Of a stretch of 64,000 nucleotides of DNA, positions 51,944-60,329 are shown one piece after another. The position numbers and the translations under genes are program-made. Source of the stretch: JAFGSG01 sp964626055 (GTDB lineage: Bacteria; Spirochaetota; UBA4802; JAFGDQ01); the NCBI GenBank assembly GCA_964626055.1, contig CAZVDF010000002.1:65753-129752 (forward strand). The letters run 5' to 3'. Positions within the stretch are counted from its first letter, which is position 1, and the number at the start of each line of letters is the position of its first letter. The notes under the pieces are model-generated. The model had not been told where the DNA came from. It searched no databases and saw only the letters and a list, made by a program, of their open reading frames with translations.

Positions 51944-54072
51944 AGACCGTCCCCGTTGGAATTAACGCCGTTGCCGTTTGAAAGATTCTCTGAATTTTCA
52001 TCGAGCAGTTCAACTTTAAAATCGCAGTTTTCGTTAAGACAATGCAGTTCCTGGCCTTTCCCCCTAATATTTTTTATGAACAGAAGCTTGCCGCATTTAT
52101 GGCACGATTTATCCGAAGGATTATCCCTCGTAATGAAATCGCACTGCGGATAGTTCGAGCAGGCGTAGAACGGCCGGCCTTTTTTGGAAGATCTTTTAAC
52201 GACATCCCCGTTGCATTCGCTTTTCGGGCATTTTCCGAGAGGAAGCGACTTGGCATTTCTGCATTCCGGGAATCCGGAACATGCGAGAAAGAAACCGAAT
52301 TTTCCGAGCTTCTTTAACATCGGTTTGCCGCACTTTTCGCATTTGATGTCCGTCGGTTCATCCAGGATACCCTTGAGCGTCTCTATTTTTACTTCGGCAT
52401 CATCTACGGTTTTTTTAAAAGAAGGATAAAAATCCTTAAGCATATTTACCCAGTCAAACCTGGATTCCTCAATCATGTCGAGCTTCTCTTCCATTTCTGC
52501 CGTAAAACCCACCGATATAAGCGATGGAAAATGGGCGGATACTATATCGTTAACTATGTTACCGAGAATAGTCGGCATCAATTGACGGCCGGATCTTGTG
52601 ATATAATATCTGCCGATCAGTGTATTGATTATTGACGCATAAGTCGAAGGCCTTCCGATCCCGGATTCTTCAAGAAATTTTACGAGCGTCGCGTCGTTAT
52701 ACCTCGGCGGCGGACTCGTAAAATGCTGCTCAGGTCTTATTTCGTCAGCTGTGAGTTCATCGCCTTCCCGCAGATCGGGAAGGTCCGACTTTTTGCTTTT
52801 GTCGGCTTTATCAAGCGCAGTGAAGCCGTCAAATAGAACCCTGCTTCCTGCAGCTCTCAGCTCAATATCGCCCGCTGTTATAGCGATGCTCGACTGTTCC
52901 GAAACCTCAGGCGTCATCTGCGAGGCTACGAATCTTTTCCATATCAGATTGTATAATTTATACTGATCCTTGGTAAGATTGTTCTTTACCGATTCGGGCG
53001 TGCGATGCACATCTGTCGGCCTTATGGCCTCATGAGCATCCTGGGCGCCTTTTTTATTTTGATATGTATTAGGGCTATCGGGCAAATATTCATTTTTATA
53101 ATTTGCATTTATATAATCGCGCACTGACTTTAAAGCGGAATCCGAAATTCTCGTTGAATCGGTACGCAGATATGTGATCAGCCCTACCGGCCCTTCGTCT
53201 GTTATCTCAACGCCCTCGTATAATTGCTGGGCAACCATCATTGTTTTACCCGAAGTAAAAGAAAGCTTCTGCGCGGCATCCTGCTGCATCCTGCTGGTTA
53301 TGAAAGGAGCTAGGGCGCGTCGTTTTCTCTCCTTCTTTTGAATGCTTTTTACAATAAATTTTTTGCCTTTTAATTCTTCCAGGATGCGATCGGCCGCTTC
53401 TTTATTTTCGAGTTTTAATTTTTCACCCCTGTAAGAATAAAATGACGCAATAAACTCCTTTCCCCTGAAATCGAATACAACCTCGACCGTCCAGTATTCG
53501 ATAGGATTAAAGTTATCTATTTCTTTTTCCCGGACACAGATAACATTAAGCGCTACGGACTGGACCCTGCCTGCAGATAATCCTTTTTTGATCTTCTTCC
53601 ATAACAGCGGGCTGATATAGTAACCCACAATCCTGTCGAGAATCCTTCTTGCCTGCTGGGCGTTGACCAGGCTATTGTCGATATCTTTTGGCGACTTTAT
53701 CGCTTCTTTAATGGCAGATTCAGTGATTTCGTTAAATACGATCCGTTTAATATTCCGGTTCTTTGCCCCGAGCGCGTTGGACAGATGCCATGATATCGCC
53801 TCTCCTTCCCTGTCGGGGTCTGTAGCAAGTAAAATGGCAGAGGCCTGGGAAGCCATTTTTTTGAGACCGGACAATATTTTCGCTTTCCCTCTGATCGTTA
53901 TATATTCAGGCGTAAAATTATTTTCCACATCTACCGCCAGTCTCGACTTCGGAAGATCAATGATATGACCCATCGAAGAGGCGATAATGTACTTATCTCC
54001 CAAATATTTGTTTATTGTTTTCGATTTGGACGGAGATTCCACGATTACGAGTATTTTTTCTTCTTTCTTCAT
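51940..54072 (-). CDS. topA: DNA topoisomerase I
   Basis: 710 residues. Toprim domain at the N-terminus (VESPSKSKTINKYLG, DPDREGEAISWHL), active-site Tyr in YLRTDSTRIS (~310), and three C-terminal four-cysteine zinc ribbons: CEKCGKPML, CPKSECNGD and CHKCGKLLF starts. It relaxes negative supercoils. The overlap ATGA joins it to xer. The start has the usual MKKEEKILVIVESPSK layout. Confidence 0.98.
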   Translation of the reverse strand: MKKEEKILVIVESPSKSKTINKYLGDKYIIASSMGHIIDLPKSRLAVDVENNFTPEYITIRGKAKILSGLKKMASQASAILLATDPDREGEAISWHLSNALGAKNRNIKRIVFNEITESAIKEAIKSPKDIDNSLVNAQQARRILDRIVGYYISPLLWKKIKKGLSAGRVQSVALNVICVREKEIDNFNPIEYWTVEVVFDFRGKEFIASFYSYRGEKLKLENKEAADRILEELKGKKFIVKSIQKKERKRRALAPFITSRMQQDAAQKLSFTSGKTMMVAQQLYEGVEITDEGPVGLITYLRTDSTRISDSALKSVRDYINANYKNEYLPDSPNTYQNKKGAQDAHEAIRPTDVHRTPESVKNNLTKDQYKLYNLIWKRFVASQMTPEVSEQSSIAITAGDIELRAAGSRVLFDGFTALDKADKSKKSDLPDLREGDELTADEIRPEQHFTSPPPRYNDATLVKFLEESGIGRPSTYASIINTLIGRYYITRSGRQLMPTILGNIVNDIVSAHFPSLISVGFTAEMEEKLDMIEESRFDWVNMLKDFYPSFKKTVDDAEVKIETLKGILDEPTDIKCEKCGKPMLKKLGKFGFFLACSGFPECRNAKSLPLGKCPKSECNGDVVKRSSKKGRPFYACSNYPQCDFITRDNPSDKSCHKCGKLLFIKNIRGKGQELHCLNENCDFKVELLDENSENLSNGNGVNSNGDGL

Positions 54073-54119
54073 CTGACTACCCTTGTCTGATATACTGCAA
54101 ACCAGTCATATCAAACAAT

Positions 54120-54737
54120 TCATTTTGATTTGTCAAACAATTCTTTGACTGCCCTCGCGGGCTCCCATTTTATAATAAAATACAGAATGATTATCAGAAC
54201 AAGGGATATTACCGCGAAAATAATAACCCGTTCTGACGAATAGTAAATATGCGAATCATAATCCCTTTCAAAAGTGATAACACCTGCAATGTTTTTTTTA
54301 TTTACGCCGGTGTGACAGAATCTGCATTTTTCTTCCATAAACACGGGTATCGCCGAATAATACCGGTTATTTGCTATCCGTGAAAAATCCTGCGGATTAA
54401 GGGAACTCAGTATTTTTTGCACATTATCGTCATCAGATATCTTATTCTCTCCCGGAGCTGGAACCTCATGACCTTTGCCGTTGTAGACCTTTATACTGAT
54501 ATTGTTCTTTTTCTGAATATCATTCAGAAAAATCCATGCATATACGGGGCGGCTCATCATCTTGATATTAAGAAATGAATCGATAGTGATCCGGAAGCCG
54601 TTATCGAGTTCCTTGAAATATCCGGATTTATAAACCGAGAAAATATTTCCGGCATACGGGGGAATGGAAAACATCTGTGCGATGGAAATGATAAGCAATA
54701 TTACCACTAATATTAAATATATATATTTAATCTTCAT
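54120..54737 (-). CDS. Membrane-anchored single-haem c sensor-like protein
   Basis: 205 residues. Membrane helix (~4-24), a periplasmic part (~25-170) and a second helix (~171-190), ending in a short cytoplasmic tail. C138-R-F-C141-H142 is a CXXCH haem c attachment motif in MEEKCRFCHTG, within sequence resembling the Tll0287-like/DUF3365 sensor domain often fused to kinases or chemoreceptors. No output domain follows. It would sense redox state or gas, or carry electrons; a partner is unknown. AGGGG lies 7 bases before the ATG. It sits between topA and dprA. Confidence 0.75.
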   Translation of the reverse strand: MKIKYIYLILVVILLIISIAQMFSIPPYAGNIFSVYKSGYFKELDNGFRITIDSFLNIKMMSRPVYAWIFLNDIQKKNNISIKVYNGKGHEVPAPGENKISDDDNVQKILSSLNPQDFSRIANNRYYSAIPVFMEEKCRFCHTGVNKKNIAGVITFERDYDSHIYYSSERVIIFAVISLVLIIILYFIIKWEPARAVKELFDKSK

Positions 54738-54861
54738 TTTATGTCCCCTAGAATTACTTATCGTATTTTTATTGATTTGTTTTATAAAAAAATCCGTTAA
54801 TTATCGCACCGGATACGGAAGGTTAGAAATCCCACGGTGTTAATTTGATGCAGTCTTTAAT

Positions 54862-56016
54862 TTAAAACTTCGATATTACATTGCCGTCTCTTGAGATATC
54901 GCTGGATAATTCCATAAGCATTATTGCTTCATTTATTTCATTGGCATTGTAATCCAATTGCCTGATAATGCTGTCGATATCCGTTTCTCCGTCGGCCAGA
55001 ATATCCAGAATTTTGCTCTGTATCGAGGTATGAGGATATTTTTCCGCCGGCTCATCCATGCTTTGGAATAAATCCGGGGCGGGATAATCCAGGTTTATTG
55101 CTTTCTTTTTAACAACAGCCGACCTGCTTTCAATAGAAGCGATCCTGTCTTTATAATCGGATAATTCCCGCAAAACATCTTCAGTATTCGAAACAAGAAT
55201 TGCTCCGTTCTTTATCAGATCATTGCATCCGTCGTATGTGCTGTCGAAAGTAAATCCCGGGCAGACGAAAACTTCCCTGTTCTGCTCCAGTGCGTGACGG
55301 GCAGTAATCAGCGCTCCGCTTTGTTTTGCGGCTTTTACAACCACGGTCCCGAGAGCCAATCCGCTGATAACCCTGTTCCTTCTGACAAAGGTCCACTTCC
55401 CTGCCAGTATTTTAGGAGGATATTCCGAAATTATGGAGGAGTTCCCGGAATTCAAGATGGCGGAATAAATATCCCTGTTGAATGCGGGATATACTATATC
55501 AATGCCATTGGCCAGAACCCCGATCGTTGGCAGGTTATTTTTTATAGCGCCGAGATGAGCTTCCCTGTCTATACCTATTGCCATGCCGCTCACGATCGTA
55601 AAGCCGGCCAGGGATAATTCCGAGGACAAACGACGGGCAATATCCGACGACTTTTTGTCGGACTTTCGCGTACCCACAATGGCAATCGATTTATTTTCGG
55701 TTATGCTGCCTTTGCAGTAAAGCACGATCGGAGGATTCGATGTTTCTCTCAGAAGCTTTGGATACCGCTCATCCCAGTAAGTCAGTATCCCGATATTTTT
55801 TTTCCTGCATACAGCGCGAATCTTTTCAGCGGCGGCAAGCGGATCGGCGGGATACTCTGCCTGGATAAATCCCTGTGTGGTTAATTTCCGGATCTTTAGT
55901 AATCTTTTATATAAATCATCCGGTTTAAATAAAGATATTGAATCCCAGATCTGATTTAACGCAGGGGATGAACAAACAGATAAAGCCAGGGGATATATTT
56001 CATCAGTCGTTCTCAT
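54862..56016 (-). CDS. dprA: DNA processing protein DprA
   Basis: 384 residues. Rossmann-like domain with IAIVGTRKSDKKS, VSGMAIGIDREAHLGA and LANGIDIVYP; FISEYPP-like IISEYPP, RRNRVISGLALGTVVV, and a C-terminal winged-helix (ILDILADGETDIDSIIRQL). DprA loads RecA on incoming single-stranded DNA in transformation. Its ATG overlaps the HIT gene stop by 4 bases. Natural competence genes are not otherwise visible. Confidence 0.96.
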   Translation of the reverse strand: MRTTDEIYPLALSVCSSPALNQIWDSISLFKPDDLYKRLLKIRKLTTQGFIQAEYPADPLAAAEKIRAVCRKKNIGILTYWDERYPKLLRETSNPPIVLYCKGSITENKSIAIVGTRKSDKKSSDIARRLSSELSLAGFTIVSGMAIGIDREAHLGAIKNNLPTIGVLANGIDIVYPAFNRDIYSAILNSGNSSIISEYPPKILAGKWTFVRRNRVISGLALGTVVVKAAKQSGALITARHALEQNREVFVCPGFTFDSTYDGCNDLIKNGAILVSNTEDVLRELSDYKDRIASIESRSAVVKKKAINLDYPAPDLFQSMDEPAEKYPHTSIQSKILDILADGETDIDSIIRQLDYNANEINEAIMLMELSSDISRDGNVISKF

Positions 56017-56516
56017 TTTATCTTTGATCCGGTAAATCTTACCTTTAATCGATTCATTATTTCAACGGGATCCATCACGAACAATCTTGTCCCGGCAAGA
56101 ATATCGATAAAACCAGCTTCATTCCCGTAACGCGGCACAATATGCTGATGTATGTGCGTGATGCTTGCGCCGCTGAAATGACCGATATTATATCCGATAT
56201 TGAATCCCGTGGGTTTGAATTCATCTTTGATAATGGAAATGGTTTTTACGGTAAGTCTATGCAATTCAAGAGCGTCCTTATCCGGAAGTTCCCCAAACTC
56301 GGTTATATGCTTTATAGGAAAAATCATTAAATGACCGGGATTGTACGGATAAAGATTTACGGAAATAATGAATTTTTTTGTTCTGTAAATCTCCAGCAAT
56401 GTCGCTTTGGGAGATCGTTCCGCGATAGCGCACAGGATACAATCTACTTTCGGCTTATTACCTTTTACATATTTGATCTTATCTGGATTGAATAAATAAT
56501 TTCTTTTCACGGACAT
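56013..56516 (-). CDS. HIT family nucleotide hydrolase/phosphorylase
   Basis: 167 residues. The histidine triad THIHQHIVPR (H121, H123, H125) and PYNPGHLMIFP are present, with C26 and C29 in DCILC, a zinc pair shared with Ap4A phosphorylase-like HIT proteins. It acts on dinucleoside polyphosphates or adenylylated compounds; the exact substrate is unknown. Overlaps dprA. Confidence 0.92.
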   Translation of the reverse strand: MSVKRNYLFNPDKIKYVKGNKPKVDCILCAIAERSPKATLLEIYRTKKFIISVNLYPYNPGHLMIFPIKHITEFGELPDKDALELHRLTVKTISIIKDEFKPTGFNIGYNIGHFSGASITHIHQHIVPRYGNEAGFIDILAGTRLFVMDPVEIMNRLKVRFTGSKIK

Positions 56517-56614
56517 ATATTACTTTTAAAAATGATCAATATTTGATCATTTTACCGGGAATATTCATAATAATTCAATAAATACCAGCCATGTTGAGTT
56601 ATTAATTTAACACG

Positions 56615-57094
56615 TTATATAATTCGTAATCCGAATAATTCAGTAATAGATATTATTAACCGTATTAATATATTTGTATATATGCCGGCGATTATATCGT
56701 CGAGCATAATTCCCGATCCGCCTTTCAATTTTTCGGCCTTTTTGATCGGATAAGGCTTAAAAATATCAAAAATCCTGAAAATAAAAAAAGCCAGCAACAC
56801 GATCTGCCAGCTATACGGGATGAATAGGACAGATACCCAGAAACCGAGCATCTCATCAAGGACGACTATTGACGGATCCTTCCTGTTGAATAATTTTTCA
56901 CTTTCATCGCCAAGCCTGATCGACGGGTAAATCAATATCAGCACTACGATAAAATTTGTGACAGGGCAATAATAGTTGAAAAAAATGTACTCAAGAGTGA
57001 AAATCAGCGCGGCAAGCAGGCTGCCGACAGTGCCTGGAGCAACAGGGAAATATCCTGAATAAAGACCTGTTAAAAAAAATTCTTTCCACCGCAT
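56615..57094 (-). CDS. pgpA: Phosphatidylglycerophosphatase A
   Basis: 159 residues from the ATG at 57094, which shares one base with the pgsA stop (TAATG). LTGLYSGYFPVAPGTVGSL, VLDEMLGFWV and IFRIFDIFKPYPIKKAE with the LDDIIAGIY end match PgpA, with three or four membrane helices. It removes the phosphate from phosphatidylglycerophosphate made by PgsA, directly upstream. A longer frame to 57229 overlaps pgsA and is rejected. Confidence 0.95.
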   Translation of the reverse strand: MRWKEFFLTGLYSGYFPVAPGTVGSLLAALIFTLEYIFFNYYCPVTNFIVVLILIYPSIRLGDESEKLFNRKDPSIVVLDEMLGFWVSVLFIPYSWQIVLLAFFIFRIFDIFKPYPIKKAEKLKGGSGIMLDDIIAGIYTNILIRLIISITELFGLRII

Positions 57095-57750
57095 TAATTT
57101 TCCGGACCGTTCTTTTTTAACGACAAAGGTACAAATAAATACCTGTTTGTAAAAATATATCTGATGCCTGAAAGCGCGGTGATAATCGTAACAAATGCCA
57201 TGAGAATGTACGGTGTAACCATAAGCCATTTATTCGGCAAGTCGGAGGTCATAATGTCGTACACGTGATCGTACTTCATAATATCTCCCGTATCGGGTAT
57301 TGAAAAATTGCCCATGGAGCTTCTTACAATAAGGACCATAATTATAATTACTATTGAAACCATCTGGAAAGCTGTTTTAATCTTACCGAATCTGGTCGTC
57401 CTTAAAACTGAATTACGCCTCATCGCCAGATATCTCATAAAAGTCAGCAGGATATCACGCAAAACCACGACAACAATCATCCATAAAGGGATCAAAGGAT
57501 CAAGAATAAGCAATGCGATAAAAGCGGATATGACAAGAAATTTATCCGCAAGAGGGTCCAGGAACTTGCCGACAGCGGTAACCTGCCCGAATTTACGCGC
57601 CATCCACCCGTCCAGAAGGTCCGTCAACGAAGCAATAATAAATACGACAAGCGCCCATATCTGTTCCTGAACATGTGACACAAAGATCAGGTACAGGAAA
57701 ATAGGTATCAGTATAATCCTCAATATTGTTAATGCATTAGGTACATTCAA
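57094..57750 (-). CDS. pgsA: CDP-diacylglycerol-glycerol-3-phosphate 3-phosphatidyltransferase
   Basis: 218 residues. CDP-alcohol phosphotransferase motif in ASLTDLLDGWMARKFGQVTAVGKFLDPLADK, holding the four Asp residues (quoted in part: LDGWMARKFGQVTAVGKF). It makes phosphatidylglycerophosphate at the inner membrane. Start taken as TTG at 57750 (LNVPNALTILRI, the usual PgsA opening) with GGGA 7 bases upstream; a TTG at 57780 is a longer alternative. Coupled to pgpA. Confidence 0.93.
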   Translation of the reverse strand: MNVPNALTILRIILIPIFLYLIFVSHVQEQIWALVVFIIASLTDLLDGWMARKFGQVTAVGKFLDPLADKFLVISAFIALLILDPLIPLWMIVVVVLRDILLTFMRYLAMRRNSVLRTTRFGKIKTAFQMVSIVIIIMVLIVRSSMGNFSIPDTGDIMKYDHVYDIMTSDLPNKWLMVTPYILMAFVTIITALSGIRYIFTNRYLFVPLSLKKNGPEN

Positions 57751-57866
57751 ATGACTATCCCGGTATTGAAAATTTAACAAACGCGCTATTAATCGGATTT
57801 CGAATCAAAATATTGAGTGAATACGAAACAGATATATTATCTAAAAGCCATCTTAAAATTATATAA

Positions 57867-59000
57867 TTACCAGTCCTTTGTCACAATGTGGTAAACATTC
57901 GGAGTTTTCGCATCCATCTGCCATGTGATTATTTTGTTCGCAACCTGTCCCGGCAGTCCGAATGTATATTCCTTTCCATTGATAGTTGCTTTAAGCCCTC
58001 CGGCATTTCCAATCTTTAACTGAATATATTCAGACGCTTCCCATCTTTCCTTTACGCCCGCCGGAACAATACCCTTTTTCTTTTGCATCCCGTCGAGGTA
58101 TAATTCGAGATATGTTTTGCGCGTAAATTCGGCTTCAAAAATAATCTTCAGATTCTTTCTGCTCTGTGCCGTAACCTGGGTCCCGGCAGAACTTTCAACC
58201 GCCGGAACCGTCTTCTGCAGCTCCGTGGTACCGGTCCCGTTCTTTTTCCCCAGCATGACAAATATCTTTGCCCTGTTCTCGGTCAATCCTTTTAAAGTCA
58301 GCATCACTTCCCTTGAAAAATCCCTGATCAGCAGTGTTTTCGGCTTTTCCATTTCAAGAGTCTCATACTGATTTCCGGGAAGCACCTCGACAACGACGGC
58401 ATTGTTCTTTATGTCCTTTAGAAGGAACATAACCTCTTTATTGTCTACCGGGAACTGAACAGTCTCATTTTTGTAGACCAATACGTAACCTCTGTCATCA
58501 GTCAGCGATAGATTGCGTATATTCTCATTTTCAAATGAATTCCTTGCTTTGGAATATTCTTTTTTAATATCCGAAGCGGGATCATTGTTCTCAACTTTAA
58601 TGTCGGTTGAGAAAACAGACGATAACAGCCAGATTATCAGGATAAGCCCGATCGCACCTCCGGATATATAGAGTATTTTTTTATTTTTATTAAAGACGGC
58701 TGGAAGAGAGGGCAAAGAAAACAGGTTCGTAGGTTTTGTTAATTCCTCAAGCGGGGTCGCGCTTTCGCCTATTTTATAGCCTTTATACGACTGAACTATT
58801 TCATCGCCGTTCAGTTTGAGAAACTCCGCATAACTTCGCAAAAAACCCAATAGATAAGGTTCACCGGGGATTTTATCAAATTCTTCGTCCTCAAGAGCTT
58901 CCAGATATTTTGCGCTGATATTGGTCTCTTTCATTACATCTTTAATTGTCAGCTTTTTAAGCTCACGGGCGTCTCTAAGCTTTTCTCCGATTTTTTCCAC
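57867..59000 (-). CDS. rodZ: RodZ-like cytoskeletal/cell-shape protein
   Basis: 377 residues. N-terminal HTH_25-type helix-turn-helix (GEKLRDARELKKLTIKDVMKETNISAKYLEALE, quoted in part: ELKKLTIKDVMKETNIS) to ~75, a membrane helix (ILYISGGAIGLILIIWLLSS, ~109-130), a long periplasmic linker and a C-terminal DUF4115-like beta domain (LKIGNAGGLKATINGKEYTFG). RodZ joins MreB to the elongation complex; no mreB is here. Starts with GTG at 59000, GAGGAG 9 bases upstream, 6 bases after the lolA stop. Confidence 0.9.
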   Translation of the reverse strand: MEKIGEKLRDARELKKLTIKDVMKETNISAKYLEALEDEEFDKIPGEPYLLGFLRSYAEFLKLNGDEIVQSYKGYKIGESATPLEELTKPTNLFSLPSLPAVFNKNKKILYISGGAIGLILIIWLLSSVFSTDIKVENNDPASDIKKEYSKARNSFENENIRNLSLTDDRGYVLVYKNETVQFPVDNKEVMFLLKDIKNNAVVVEVLPGNQYETLEMEKPKTLLIRDFSREVMLTLKGLTENRAKIFVMLGKKNGTGTTELQKTVPAVESSAGTQVTAQSRKNLKIIFEAEFTRKTYLELYLDGMQKKKGIVPAGVKERWEASEYIQLKIGNAGGLKATINGKEYTFGLPGQVANKIITWQMDAKTPNVYHIVTKDW

Positions 59001-59006
59001 TTTATG

Positions 59007-59717
59007 CTACTCCTCAGATATAAGGGGATTTTTAAGTATTTTAGCCTGCGATGGAATATCAAACTGAAATATTCCGCTGGATACTTCAAAATTACTTTTG
59101 ATGTTTGAAAAATATATCTCGATCATTTTTCCGGTTGAACTCTCTCCGACGGCTTTTTTGATCAGAAAATCTTCGGATATCCATAATTTTATGGACCGGA
59201 ATCCGCTTCTCGATTCTCTTTGTTTCAGGAAGAGAGTGTACTGCATTGAGCCGTCCGACTGCTTTTCGGGCTGGTTCCTTGAGGCGAATTTATAATGGTA
59301 TTTTGTAAAAAGTCTTTTTAATCCGCTGCCAGTAGCTGAAGAAAAAATCGAAGCGGAATCGGATCTCATATCCTGTTCAGCCACTACGTTCATAGAAGGA
59401 ATATAAACCCATAGCCTTTTTCCATCCGAGACAATTTTCTGGCCTGCGGGATTGATGAATTCGATCAGCATTTTATCGGTTGCTTTATAGGTAATCCTTC
59501 CGTTTTTGTGAGCTTTGTTTCCCAGTTTTTCGGATACAATTCTAAAGTCAGCCTGGTATGATTCCATACCGGAAAATTTTTTTCTGACCTTCTTGACTAC
59601 ATCGCTGACAGTCGTAAATTCAAATATTTTATAAGCAAATAAATCGCTCGTGAATACGCTTGCTGTCATTAATAATAAAACTAATAAATATAAATTTTTT
59701 CTTTTAAAAAAAATCAT
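59007..59717 (-). CDS. lolA: Outer-membrane lipoprotein carrier LolA
   Basis: 236 residues. Signal peptide to about TSDLFA, then a LolA fold: VKKVRKKFSGMESYQADF near the N-terminus and repeated strands (HKNGRITYKATDKMLIEF, GQKIVSDGKRLWVYIPSMN). It ferries lipoproteins across the periplasm, consistent with the lipoprotein gene at 5985. It is divergent from the ABC genes and precedes rodZ by 6 bases. Confidence 0.9.
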   Translation of the reverse strand: MIFFKRKNLYLLVLLLMTASVFTSDLFAYKIFEFTTVSDVVKKVRKKFSGMESYQADFRIVSEKLGNKAHKNGRITYKATDKMLIEFINPAGQKIVSDGKRLWVYIPSMNVVAEQDMRSDSASIFSSATGSGLKRLFTKYHYKFASRNQPEKQSDGSMQYTLFLKQRESRSGFRSIKLWISEDFLIKKAVGESSTGKMIEIYFSNIKSNFEVSSGIFQFDIPSQAKILKNPLISEE

Positions 59718-60329
59718 CTGTTTACCGGAACATTATATTTGATGCATCGATACAAAAATCAAGTTGATCCACCGAGGATAAAACACAATTATGTAAAAAA
59801 CACCTCTTGCTAAAGATGATATCGCATTATCAATTAAAGATATATGAAAAAAAAGACGGCAAAAAGTCAATCGTAAAAATTATCAACTTTTTCATTTTTA
59901 TTCGCGCTGCCTGTAATATTCATTATTTACACCAGATACCAACAATTTTTCAATTTGAAATTAAAAGTGTAGACAAAAAATTATTTCTAAAATATGGTTG
60001 CAAACTGTAAATGAGATAAAACTTAAACAAGAGTTCCGATATTCTCAAAATTTAATAATTTAAGGTATAAGCATAAAATGAAAGCGATATTTATTGAGAA
60101 GAAACACCTGAATAAAAATGAAGTAATTGAGACCAATTTCAAAGAGGAATTCCTTACGCAAATGAGCGAATTCAGAATTCTTGAATCGCATGTAGTATAT
60201 TTTTCAGCAGGAGACTCAAAAATAAAAGAAATTCTTGTTAAAAAAGAACCGTCTTATTCCGTTTAATTTTGAATGATGACTTCGGATAATTAAAATTATC
60301 ATTATGCGGTCATATAAATATTTATTACG
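59718..60329. other. Divergent intergenic region with one small possible gene
   Basis: This AT-rich region separates lolA from the ABC genes. The only plausible coding stretch is 60078-60266. A second open frame near 59807-60010 has poor composition and no ribosome-binding site. Confidence 0.5.
60078..60266 (+). CDS. Small hypothetical protein
   Basis: 62 residues, MKAIFIEKKHLNKNEVIETN opening, soluble and charged, no motif recognised. A weak AAGG lies 12 bases before the ATG. Codon use looks natural. It precedes the ABC genes by about 60 bases on the same strand. Confidence 0.35.
   Translation: MKAIFIEKKHLNKNEVIETNFKEEFLTQMSEFRILESHVVYFSAGDSKIKEILVKKEPSYSV

Noticed and set aside
56615..57229. 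Longer PgpA start at 57229
   Set aside because: It would overlap pgsA by 136 bases; the TAATG junction at 57094 is the natural start.
59807..60010. Possible 67-residue plus-strand gene
   Set aside because: No ribosome-binding site, irregular composition and no motif; likely chance in AT-rich DNA.
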